Source: an uncultured Thermomicrobiales bacterium
Lineage (GTDB): Bacteria > Chloroflexota > Chloroflexia > Thermomicrobiales > UBA6265
NCBI GenBank assembly: GCA_902806345.1
Contig: CADCWF010000300.1
Location: 1-60,512, forward strand
DNA: 60,512 bases
Direction of reading: 5' to 3'
Shown here: positions 18,492-26,540 of the stretch, piece by piece
How the letters are laid out: the number at the start of each line of letters is the position of its first letter
Position numbering within the stretch: the first letter of the stretch is position 1
Notes under the pieces: model-generated
Databases searched by the model: none
What the model was told of the DNA's origin: nothing
Seen by the model: only the letters and a program-made list of their open reading frames with translations
Made by a program: the position numbers and the translations under genes

Positions 18492-18728
18492 GGCCGGGTC
18501 GGCTTGGTCGGACGTCAGATCCACGTCCTCCGGTCCAAGGACCACGTCGGGAGGAACGAAGGACGTGATACGGAATCCCGTGAATTTGCCCTGTTTGGAC
18601 GGCCGCCTGAGCCCCCTCTCTGCTCGGGGACCCGTGCATCGGGCTGGCTACCCGCGGCGCGGGTGGCGGTCGGCGGTGAGGGGCCCGCACCGGATACCGG
18701 AACCGTTTGCCGGGGTTCCGTATCAGGC

Positions 18729-19064
18729 GTCTCGAACCGGTCCAAGAGCGAGGCGACCCGCGCGAACGCCGGGTCGGTCATCCGGCTGCGGCAGGACGGC
18801 GGCCTCGAGCACCTGGTCTGGGCGCATCGGCCGACGCTGATCACCGTCCCGCACCGACCCTCGGAGGTGTCGACGACGTCCCCCCGGTCGAAGCCGCTGG
18901 CTGCCGACCTGGGCGCCCGTGGCTTCGTCTTCGTCGGCCCGACCACCGCCCACGCGCTGACGGAGGCGATCGGGCGCGACGATGCGCACCTGGTCGGCTG
19001 GCACCGCCTCGGCGCGTCCGGGCTCTTCGACGCCGCCTCCGGTGAGCCCCCATTGCCAGCGTGA
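18729..19064 (+). pseudogene. Tag (DNA-3-methyladenine glycosylase I), N-terminally deleted
   Basis: The reading VSNRSKSEATRANAGSVIRL, LEHLVWAHRPT, SKPLAADLGARGFVFVGPTTA and HLVGWHR matches the C-terminal half of Tag. The N-terminal half (C-W-x10-Y-H-D-x-E-W-G region with zinc and substrate residues) is missing; upstream sequence in the same frame is unrelated. A C-terminal His is present in the zinc-site region but the second half-site is not. It follows ogt and the Ada-like gene, making a 3-gene alkylation-repair group with one member decayed. Confidence 0.75.
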
Positions 19065-19087
19065 TCCGGTCCCCAGGGAGCTCGGGG

Positions 19088-19492
19088 TCACGCCTTGGCG
19101 AGGTCCCGTAGCACCGCCTCGGGCTCCCGGTCGATCACCTGGAGGAGCGTCCTGGCCGCGCCGGTCGGGCGCCGCGCCCCCCGCTCCCAGTCGCGCAGCG
19201 TGCCGAGCGGGATGTCGAAGCGTGCGGCGAACTCCTCCCGCGTCAGGTCGAGCCGTTCCCGGATCACTTTTGCTGTCCAGCCAGGGCGCATCCTCGCCTG
19301 TTCGTCTTCGGTCAGCGGCGGGTTGTCCGCGTCGGACCATGCGTTGGCTTCTATCTCTTCCTCGGTCATCGCAGAGAGCTGCGCGCGGTCGGTTCGGTCG
19401 TCACGAGGTTGGGTAGATCCCTCAGGCATCACCCGAACCACCGTCCCATCCAGTAGCCGCCGCGCGACGATCGTCGTAGCTCCTTCGCTCAT
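19088..19492 (-). CDS. XRE-type helix-turn-helix antitoxin
   Basis: 134 aa. The N-terminal half contains the linker LSAMTEEEIEANAWSDADNPPL common to antitoxins paired with BrnT-like toxins. The C-terminal half is an XRE helix-turn-helix: LDLTREEFAARFDIPLGTLRDW. Start ATG 19492 lies inside the toxin gene (71-base overlap), which is common for such pairs; an ATG at 19429 would remove 21 residues. Probably represses its own operon and neutralises the toxin. Confidence 0.85.
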   Translation of the reverse strand: MSEGATTIVARRLLDGTVVRVMPEGSTQPRDDRTDRAQLSAMTEEEIEANAWSDADNPPLTEDEQARMRPGWTAKVIRERLDLTREEFAARFDIPLGTLRDWERGARRPTGAARTLLQVIDREPEAVLRDLAKA

Positions 19493-19733
19493 TGCTTCCG
19501 GCCCTCGGGGCAGAGATGATCCGACGCCGTTCCCCCCGCTCGGTGAAGATCACCGCGATGATGTTGTCTCCAGCCCGACCGATCGCGATCCCTCGCCGTT
19601 CTTCGGCGTCTGGACGCGTTGAGTCGGCGACGAGATGAAACGGGTGGTCGAACACGGCCGTCGCAGTAGTGAAATCGATGCCGTGCTTTGAGGCACTGGA
19701 AGCGTCCTTGGCATCGTCCCACTCAAAAAGCAT
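19422..19733 (-). CDS. brnT: BrnT-family ribonuclease toxin
   Basis: 103 aa. BrnT is a RelE-fold RNase. Signature blocks are FEWDDAKDASSASKHGIDF, TAVFDHPFH, RRGIAIGR and the C-terminal RRIISAPRAGSNERRSYDD (usually RIISARRAT..ERR.YE). A ~15-residue tail beyond the usual end overlaps the antitoxin start. It lies directly behind the M1 peptidase gene, which has no stop of its own before brnT. BrnA is replaced by an XRE-type antitoxin. Confidence 0.87.
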   Translation of the reverse strand: MLFEWDDAKDASSASKHGIDFTTATAVFDHPFHLVADSTRPDAEERRGIAIGRAGDNIIAVIFTERGERRRIISAPRAGSNERRSYDDRRAAATGWDGGSGDA

Positions 19734-21385
19734 TGCGTGCTAGCAGGATCGATTGGACTGCAATGCAGCACCATGGACGCTGTAGCGGTGATCGAGGCGA
19801 AATCCGGTCGCAAGGCGTCGGTTTCCTCTCGGGGGAGCAACGGTTCCGGCAGCTCGGCCCGAAAAAGCCAGCGGTCGAAGAACGCATCCAGGTTGCGATC
19901 GCCGAACTCTTCCGCGAGCGTGATGAATTCGTCGGTGCTGCCGAAGTCGCCGGCGTTGCGCCCGTGCCACTCCCGCAGCAGGGCGAAGAAGCGGTCGTCG
20001 CCCAACTCCGCCCGCAGGGCGTGGAGCGTCAGGGCGCCGCGGGAGTAGATCGGGCCGGCGAAGAGCTGGCCCGCCGTCGGGCGGCCGATGATCACCGGCG
20101 GTCGATTGCCGTCGGTCGCGCTCCGGAGGCGTGCTTCCAAGGACGCCAGGGCTCGGTCGCGGGCGGCGGGGCCGCCGACGCGCTCCGCCCAGAGAACCTC
20201 GGCGTAGGTGGCGAACCCCTCGTTCAGCCAGATGTCTTGCCACCGCGCGAGGCCGACGCTGTTGCCGAACCAGTGGTGGGCCAGTTCGTGGGCGACGGTC
20301 GCTTCGGTGAGGGCGGAGCGGCCGTAGACGACCAGTTCCTCCGTCTCCAGCGCGGCGTTGAAGCCGTCGACGACGGCGCCGCCGAACCGGTCGGAGGGGT
20401 AGGGGCCGAAGAGCTCCTCGAAGAACGCCATCATCTCCGGCACCGTGGCGAAGACGGCGCGCTGCCGTTCGTCCAGGTCCGGCGGCACGGCGTGGACGAT
20501 CGGGACGCCCCCCGGGCCGGTCTCCCGGAGCAGCTCCAGCTCGGGGGCGACGACGAACGTGACCAGGTAGCTGGCGATCGGGTCGGCCCGCGCCCAGACC
20601 GTCGTCGTCCGGCCGCCCTCGGTCTCCTCGCCGACCCGCTCGCCGCCGGCGACCGCGTCGTAGCCGGCGGGGACGGTGAGGCGCAGGGTGTAGGCGGCGC
20701 GGTCGGCCGGGTGGCCGTTGACCGGGAACCAGTTCTCGGCGCCGCCCGGCTCGCCGACGATGAAGACGGAGCCGTCGACCGCCCACCAACCCTGCTCGAA
20801 CCGGTCGGCGACCGTCTCCGGCGTGCCGCGGTAGCGGACCTCGACGGCGAACCGGCTCCCCGCCGCGAGCGGCCGCCCCGGCACGACCGTCAACTCGGCC
20901 CCCGCCCGTTCCCACCGGGCCGGCTCGCCGTCGACGGTCACGGAGACGATCTCCAGACCGCAGAAGTCCAGGTTGAACGCGGCGAGCGGCGCCGTCGCCG
21001 TCGCCTCGACGACCGCCACGGCACCGCGGATGCTCCCGGCCGCGGGGTCGATGTCGAGGGCCAGGTCGTAGCGGAGCACGTCGTAGCCGCCGTTGCCGGC
21101 GAACGGCCGCAGGGGGTCGCCGATGCCGGGGGCGCCGGCGACTGCCACCTGGGGGATGGGCGTGGTGCCGGCGGCCGGGGTCGAGTCGGCGTGAACTGGG
21201 AGGGCTACGCCGCCCAGCGACGCCAGCACGACGATCGCCGCGACGAGGGAGCGGCTCGGCGGCGTCCAACCTGCCGTGGTCGCCACCGCGGCCCCGCGCG
21301 TGGCTGACTGCCGCGGCGGCCGGTCGTACACGGCAGGAAGGCGATCCGGAGGACGGTTCGGCTGCCCCCGCGGACCCGGATTCAT
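19550..21385 (-). CDS. M1-family metallopeptidase, exported, reading into brnT
   Basis: Zinc aminopeptidase of the M1 (gluzincin) family. From ATG 21385 (ATGA overlap with the glycosyltransferase gene) it has a hydrophobic export signal (SLVAAIVVLASLGGVALPVHA, residues ~47-66). The M1 N-terminal domain contains NWFPVNGHPADRAAY, and the catalytic motif HELAHHWFGN (366-375) is followed by the third zinc ligand in NEGFATYAE (E389). Homology ends near residue ~525 (WLFRAELPEPLLP). The open frame then continues ~85 codons, overlapping brnT by 184 bases in another frame, so the native stop seems lost. Probably extracytoplasmic. Confidence 0.88.
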   Translation of the reverse strand: MNPGPRGQPNRPPDRLPAVYDRPPRQSATRGAAVATTAGWTPPSRSLVAAIVVLASLGGVALPVHADSTPAAGTTPIPQVAVAGAPGIGDPLRPFAGNGGYDVLRYDLALDIDPAAGSIRGAVAVVEATATAPLAAFNLDFCGLEIVSVTVDGEPARWERAGAELTVVPGRPLAAGSRFAVEVRYRGTPETVADRFEQGWWAVDGSVFIVGEPGGAENWFPVNGHPADRAAYTLRLTVPAGYDAVAGGERVGEETEGGRTTTVWARADPIASYLVTFVVAPELELLRETGPGGVPIVHAVPPDLDERQRAVFATVPEMMAFFEELFGPYPSDRFGGAVVDGFNAALETEELVVYGRSALTEATVAHELAHHWFGNSVGLARWQDIWLNEGFATYAEVLWAERVGGPAARDRALASLEARLRSATDGNRPPVIIGRPTAGQLFAGPIYSRGALTLHALRAELGDDRFFALLREWHGRNAGDFGSTDEFITLAEEFGDRNLDAFFDRWLFRAELPEPLLPREETDALRPDFASITATASMVLHCSPIDPASTQCFLSGTMPRTLPVPQSTASISLLRRPCSTTRFISSPTQRVQTPKNGEGSRSVGLETTSSR

Positions 21386-22953
21386 TCGAGGGCCCGGACC
21401 GCCATCCATTTCCGGCCGACCCAGTCGCTGGTGCCCTCCCGCACCGTCCCGCAGGCCGGATCTTCGAGCAGGCACCGCGGGAGCCCGTCATCATGGGGCA
21501 CGGGCACGAACTCGTACGAGGGGGCGGGGAGCGGCGAGTGGGGACGCCGCCAGAGGAAGTTGAAGGCGAACAGGCGTCCGATGCCCGGCCGGGCCGTGTA
21601 CCCCGCTTCGTCGATCAGCGCATCGGTGATGCTCATGTCGCTGAACTCGTTGACCATGTAGCGGTCCGCGTAGTAGGCCACCGTCCCGATCTCGCCGTAG
21701 ATCCGGACCGACTGGGACGGGTCGAGGTTGTCGCGTATCCAGGCGCCGATGCCGGCGTACTCGGCGCTCGTCGCCCAGTTGGTGTTGATCGGCGCCTCGT
21801 CGAACGGAAAGCCCTCGTCCCAGACCAGCATCAGCAGCCCCGCCGCCGGCACGACCACCAGCGCCCGTAGCCATGGCCCAAGCGCGGTCGCGGCGAACCG
21901 CTCGACGTGGTAGGCGGCGCCGATCGAGGCGACCAGCAGCATCGGCACGAGCTGGTGGACGAAGTACCAGTGGTAGGGCGGCACGCCCAGCGTCGCGTAG
22001 AGCACGAAGTGGAGGATGCCGTAGGCGGCGAGGACGGTGACCACCTTGACGACCCGCGGCCCGCACTGCCAGAGCGGGAACACGCAGAGCGGGGCCAGGA
22101 TGAGGGAGGCCAGCGTTTCCAGGGGGAAGCGGCCCAGAAACAGGCTGAGACCGTCGGCGAACGAGGTCGCCCCCCAGGCCGCATCACCGACCTTGATGAC
22201 GAGCGTGTCCGGCACGAACGACCCGAGGACCACCCAGGAGAAGAGGAACCAGGGCGCGATCGTCACGGCGTAGACGAGCAGCACGACCGCCTTCCGTCGC
22301 AACGGCGCCGCGGCGAGCGGCAGCAGCACCGCCAGCAGTAGGACCCCATCCGGGCGGGCGAGCGTTAGTAGCCCGAGCGAGACCGCCATCGCGCTCCACC
22401 GGCCCTCGACGAAGCAGACCAGGGCGGCGACGAAGAGGAGCGCGTAGAGCAGGCTCTCCATCCCGATCGTCGAGAGCAGGAGCGGGTTGGCCGCGAGGGC
22501 GACGAACGCGAACCAGCCGAAGAAGTCGCGCCCGAAGAGACGCCGCGAGAAGCGGAGCAGGAGCCAGAGCAGCCCGGAGAACTCCAGCGCCGTCAACACG
22601 GTGACCCCCCGCTCGACGGAGCCGAGGAGGAAGCCGGTGGCTGCGATCAGGAGGACGTTCAGGGGCGCGGTCGCGGTGTTGGCCGGGTAGCCGGCGTAGA
22701 AGCCCCAGGTGCCGCTTTCGAGCAGGGTGCGCGCGTACTGCAGCTGGATGTAAGCGTCGTCGATCCAGGTGGCCCGAAACGCGGCGACGTAGGCGAGCAG
22801 CGCGGCCACGACGACGGCAGCGACCGCCATGCGGGCCAGCGGGAACGACTGGACGCGCGAACGGAGACCGCCGGCTACGGTCGGCCAGGGCAAGGCCAGG
22901 GTCCGGCCTGCGCGCGCCGAGGACTCGCCTACGGCGTTCGGCTGCCCCGTCAT
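21382..22953 (-). CDS. GT-C-type membrane glycosyltransferase (arabinofuranosyltransferase-like)
   Basis: 523 aa, about 10-12 transmembrane segments. The first periplasmic loop has TWIDDAYIQLQYARTLL, the acidic D-D motif of GT-C enzymes that use polyprenyl-phosphate sugars, followed by PANTATAPLNVLL. The central GVPPYHWYFVHQLVP loop is also found in the paralogue at 26541-28112. The context (phosphoribosyl-polyprenol synthase just upstream, 4-base overlap) suggests a pentose or similar donor. The acceptor is unknown. ATG 22953 overlaps the upstream stop as ATGA. Confidence 0.82.
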   Translation of the reverse strand: MTGQPNAVGESSARAGRTLALPWPTVAGGLRSRVQSFPLARMAVAAVVVAALLAYVAAFRATWIDDAYIQLQYARTLLESGTWGFYAGYPANTATAPLNVLLIAATGFLLGSVERGVTVLTALEFSGLLWLLLRFSRRLFGRDFFGWFAFVALAANPLLLSTIGMESLLYALLFVAALVCFVEGRWSAMAVSLGLLTLARPDGVLLLAVLLPLAAAPLRRKAVVLLVYAVTIAPWFLFSWVVLGSFVPDTLVIKVGDAAWGATSFADGLSLFLGRFPLETLASLILAPLCVFPLWQCGPRVVKVVTVLAAYGILHFVLYATLGVPPYHWYFVHQLVPMLLVASIGAAYHVERFAATALGPWLRALVVVPAAGLLMLVWDEGFPFDEAPINTNWATSAEYAGIGAWIRDNLDPSQSVRIYGEIGTVAYYADRYMVNEFSDMSITDALIDEAGYTARPGIGRLFAFNFLWRRPHSPLPAPSYEFVPVPHDDGLPRCLLEDPACGTVREGTSDWVGRKWMAVRALE

Positions 22954-23894
22954 CGAGGCACCAGGTAGAGGATGACGATCGCCGTCAGCCCCCAGCCGGC
23001 GATGCACGCCAGGAGCGATCGGTCGGCAAAGAGCAGCACCTCGGGCGCTCCCCCCAGGTCGCGCCGCTGCGTCAGGTAGAGGTAGCGGAAGAGCGCGTAG
23101 ACGACGAAGGGGATGGTCAGCATCATGGCGTGGTTTTGGGGCACGTTCGGGGCATCGAAGGTGTAGAGCGAATAGGCCATCACCGTCGCCGCCGCGACCA
23201 CCCCCGTGATCTGGTCGAGCAAGGGGACGGTGTAGGACTCGAGATTGGCGCGGTGGCGGATGGCGTCGGTCTCCAGGGACGTCAGCTCGTGGCGGCGCTT
23301 GCCGAACCCGATGAAGAGCGCCAGCAACAGCGTGCACAGGTAGAGCCAGGGCGAGACCGGCACGTCGATGGCGACCGCGCCGCCGACCGCGCGGAGGACG
23401 AACCCGGCCGCGATCGCGAACACGTCGAGGATGACCAGCCGTTTCAGCCCGTACGTGTACGCCACGATCAGCGCGACGTAGTTGAGGATGACGACCAGGA
23501 ACGGCGGCCCCACCAGCCACGCCCCGACAACCGCGAGCCCGAAGAGCGCCGCCGCCGCCGCGGTGGCCTGGCCGGTCGTGATCAGGCCGGCCGCGATCGG
23601 GCGGAGGCGCTTCTTGGGATGGACCCGGTCGCCTTCGACATCGCGGATGTCGTTGACGAGGTACATGGCGCTACTGGCACAGCAGAACACGAGGGCTGCC
23701 GCGATTGCCCGCGCCAACGACCCCAGGGAAAAGAGCTCCCCGCTGAAGACGAGTGCGGCGAGGACGACGGCGTTCTTCGTCCACTGCAGCGGGCGCAAGG
23801 ACCGCACGAGGGCCGCGACGTCGACGGTGCGGTGCCCTCGTTCGCGCGGCAGGGCCGACGGCAAGGGAGCCACGTGGTGCCCTGTCCGTTTCAT
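22950..23894 (-). CDS. Decaprenyl-phosphate phosphoribosyltransferase, UbiA superfamily
   Basis: Predicted to transfer 5-phosphoribose from PRPP to polyprenyl phosphate, first step to polyprenyl-phosphoryl ribose/arabinose (Rv3806c-like). 314 aa, about nine membrane segments. The first Asp-rich motif NDIRDVEGDRVHPKKRLRPIA is the form typical of this branch of UbiA rather than quinone prenyltransferases. The second loop has GKRRHELTSLE. Flanked by an epimerase and a GT-C transferase in one operon, which supports a cell-envelope glycan role. Confidence 0.85.
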   Translation of the reverse strand: MKRTGHHVAPLPSALPRERGHRTVDVAALVRSLRPLQWTKNAVVLAALVFSGELFSLGSLARAIAAALVFCCASSAMYLVNDIRDVEGDRVHPKKRLRPIAAGLITTGQATAAAAALFGLAVVGAWLVGPPFLVVILNYVALIVAYTYGLKRLVILDVFAIAAGFVLRAVGGAVAIDVPVSPWLYLCTLLLALFIGFGKRRHELTSLETDAIRHRANLESYTVPLLDQITGVVAAATVMAYSLYTFDAPNVPQNHAMMLTIPFVVYALFRYLYLTQRRDLGGAPEVLLFADRSLLACIAGWGLTAIVILYLVPR

Positions 23895-23975
23895 GTTCCG
23901 CCGCCCAAGTCGTCGCCCATTGTCGTCCCCCCTTCACGTCCGTGGCCGTTCGTCGGCGGTCCGCCCGCACCCCGC

Positions 23976-25040
23976 CTAGAAGAAGCGTTTGAGCGTCCCG
24001 ATCGCGCCCTGTTTCCAAGGCACTCGGTGGCTGACGCCCGAGGCGCCGGCGAAGCGGTCCCGGTGCGCGGCGTACCAGTCGAGGTTGCGCAGCAGCGCAT
24101 CCTGGTTGGAGAACCGGGGCTGCCAGCCAAGCTTCGACCGGGCCTTCTCGATCGAGACGAAGGAGTCCTTCGACGCGGTTTCGTAGACCCACTTGTAGAG
24201 GGGCGAGACGCCGAGTCGCTCCAGACCCCGCAGCGTCCAGATCGCCGGCGCCGCCGGGAAGGGGACCACCTTCTTGCCGAACCCCGCCCGGTCGAGCACC
24301 GCCTGGTAGTCCTCGCCCATGGTGCCGAACTCGGCGGCGCCGACGTTGAAGGTGTCGTTAACCGCCTCGGCCGGGAGCGTCAGGCAGAGGTAGATGGCCC
24401 GGCAGAGGTCCTCGACATCGAGGAACTGATAGCGGTTCTTGCCGCTGCCGATCAGGGGGAAGTTGCGGCCGTCGAGCGCCCAGTCGTAGAGCAGGGCAAA
24501 GACGCCCAACCGTTCCGGGCCGATGAACGACTTGGGCCGGATGATCGGCACCACCAGGCCCTTGGCGCGCTCCTCGATCGCCACCAGTTCGGCCTGGATC
24601 TTGGCCTCGCCGTAGGGACCAACGCCGTCGAGGCGGTCGCCCTCGACCAATGGGTGGTGGTCGGGGATGCCGTAGACCGCGGTCGACGAGATGTGGACGG
24701 CGCGCCGGACGCCCTGGCGACGGGCCGTCGCGAGCACCAGACGCGTCCCCTCGACGTCGGTCGTGTAGATCTCCTCCGGCGGGTAGAGCGGCAGGGCCGC
24801 CGCGGCGTGGACGACCGCGTCGACGCCCGCCATCGCCTCGGCCACGGCCCGCTCGTCGCGGATGTCTCCCCGGACGGCGGTCACCTGCTCCCGCACGTCC
24901 GGATAGTCGAACGGGGCGAGGTCGAGGGAGACGACGGAGTGGCCCCGCTCCAGGAGGAACCGGACCAGGTTGATCCCGAGGAAGCCAGCGCCGCCGGTGA
25001 CGAGGACGGTGCGGGGCGGCGTGTCGGTCGAGGGCATCAT
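23976..25040 (-). CDS. NAD-dependent sugar epimerase/dehydratase, extended SDR
   Basis: 354 aa. N-terminal NAD motif TGGAGFLGINLVRFLLERG, catalytic S-Y-K set with ISSTAVYG and GPYGEAK. Substrate unknown. Position between the flippase-like gene (overlap TGATG with 4 bases) and the UbiA gene suggests it modifies the sugar of the same pathway, for example a 2'-epimerisation step, but nothing in the sequence proves that. The gap to the next gene is 81 bases. Confidence 0.85.
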   Translation of the reverse strand: MMPSTDTPPRTVLVTGGAGFLGINLVRFLLERGHSVVSLDLAPFDYPDVREQVTAVRGDIRDERAVAEAMAGVDAVVHAAAALPLYPPEEIYTTDVEGTRLVLATARRQGVRRAVHISSTAVYGIPDHHPLVEGDRLDGVGPYGEAKIQAELVAIEERAKGLVVPIIRPKSFIGPERLGVFALLYDWALDGRNFPLIGSGKNRYQFLDVEDLCRAIYLCLTLPAEAVNDTFNVGAAEFGTMGEDYQAVLDRAGFGKKVVPFPAAPAIWTLRGLERLGVSPLYKWVYETASKDSFVSIEKARSKLGWQPRFSNQDALLRNLDWYAAHRDRFAGASGVSHRVPWKQGAIGTLKRFF

Positions 25041-26092
25041 GCGGGTTCGCTCACGGCGGCTCCGGGGTTGACGTTCGGGGTCGGCTCGACGCCGGTGACG
25101 ATCCTGCGCTCGAGCACGACGAGGGCGATGACGCCGATGATGAGGCCGAACCACAGGGTCGCGAACCGGATCAGCAGGGTCGCCGCGACGGCGGTGCCCC
25201 GGGTCATGGCGTCGTCCGGGACGAGCAGCAGCAGCATTCCGGCGACGCTGGCGTCGGCGACGCCGAGGCCGCCGGGGAGCATCGAGAGGGCGCCGACGAT
25301 CGAGGAGACCGCCAGGACGAAGATGGCGACGACGAGCAGGTCCCACGTGGGGTCGAGACCGAGCCCGACGAGGACCAGGAAGAAGGCGGCGCACTCCCCG
25401 GCCCAGGAGACGATCCCCAGGCCGACCGCGCCGGCCAGCAAGCGGGCGCCGAGCAGCTCGGCCGAGGCGTGGACGAAGGCGATGGCGTGCTCCACCCGCG
25501 GCCCAATGAGCGGCCAGTGCTCGACGCGGGCCAGGGTCGAGGCGAGGAGGTGCGGCCGCCGGAGTAGGGCAAGCAGGACGAGCCCGCCGAGGGCGGCGCC
25601 TCCGAGGAGGGCGCGGCCGTAGGCGAATTGGGTTAGGCCGAGGCCGGCGAGCGCCAGCATCGCCAGACCGTCGGTCAGGCGTTCGACGGCGACGACCGCG
25701 CTCGTCCGGTTCATCGGCGTCCCCGTCAGCCGGCGGAGGAAGACGCACTTGATCAGCTCGCCGACCTTCCCCGGCGTCAGCGACATGCTGAACCCGGAGA
25801 GGAAGACGAGGGCGCTCGTCACGCCGGGGAGACTCGGTACGGCCAGGCGGCGCAGGTAGAGCTCCCACTTGACGAAGCGGAGCGCGTAGTTGGCGAGGGT
25901 GAGCACCAGGATCGGCGCGGCCAGCCACCAGGCGAAGCCGCGGAGCGCCGAGGCGAGTTGCCGCACGTCCCCGAACAGGGCAAGCCCCGCCGCGACGACG
26001 ATCCCCAGGATCGCCCCGAGGGCGACCTTGGTGCCCCACGACTGTTGGCCCGGGCGCACCATCTGGCTATCGGCGGGGCGGCTAGCGGTCAT
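25037..26092 (-). CDS. Lysylphosphatidylglycerol synthetase-like/UPF0104 flippase-like membrane protein
   Basis: 351 aa from ATG 26092, preceded by CCGGAG. About eight membrane segments; conserved FLSGFSMSLTPGKVGELIK and VSSIVGALSMLPGGLGVADAS are the two hallmark blocks of the family (AglD/LPG-synthase membrane domain). Members are proposed to flip or handle polyprenyl-phosphate sugars or lipids. It is the first gene of the five-gene envelope operon, with a 4-base overlap to the epimerase. Confidence 0.8.
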   Translation of the reverse strand: MTASRPADSQMVRPGQQSWGTKVALGAILGIVVAAGLALFGDVRQLASALRGFAWWLAAPILVLTLANYALRFVKWELYLRRLAVPSLPGVTSALVFLSGFSMSLTPGKVGELIKCVFLRRLTGTPMNRTSAVVAVERLTDGLAMLALAGLGLTQFAYGRALLGGAALGGLVLLALLRRPHLLASTLARVEHWPLIGPRVEHAIAFVHASAELLGARLLAGAVGLGIVSWAGECAAFFLVLVGLGLDPTWDLLVVAIFVLAVSSIVGALSMLPGGLGVADASVAGMLLLLVPDDAMTRGTAVAATLLIRFATLWFGLIIGVIALVVLERRIVTGVEPTPNVNPGAAVSEPA

Positions 26093-26540
26093 CGTTTGAC
26101 TCCGGGGCGAACGATCGTCGTTGAGTCCTCGGGGGTGATCCGGCTCCATATCACCGGCGCCGTCGGTTAGATCTGGACCGAATGGTGCCGGCCATCGGCC
26201 GCAAGAACCTCGCGACCAAGTCCTCCGGAGGCCAGGGCCGGCCGGATGACGATAGCTGGTGGGCGGACGATCGAGCAGGAGACAGGGTCGGCCCAGGCAC
26301 GAACCAACCCTCTGGCAAGCAGCGTGCCACGTCGTGACCCAAACCGGCCCCGTTCACCGAAACTTCATAGCCGGGCACGTTTGGGAACGCGACATTCAGC
26401 ATCGATGCTACAGCAGGCGTCGTTGGCACGTCGGCTGCTCCCCGTTCGTTGGATCAACTATTGCTCACGGCATCGAAGCGTTCGGGATGGCCGACGGCGG
26501 GTGCGGGCCAATGTCCGGGCGATGAAGGCAGGGTGGGACG
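26093..26540. other. Divergent intergenic region between the two GT-C loci
   Basis: About 450 bases between the flippase-like gene (minus) and the second GT-C gene (plus). It must hold both promoters. It is less GC-rich in 26290-26480. No protein, repeat or unambiguous -35/-10 pair recognised. Confidence 0.45.
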
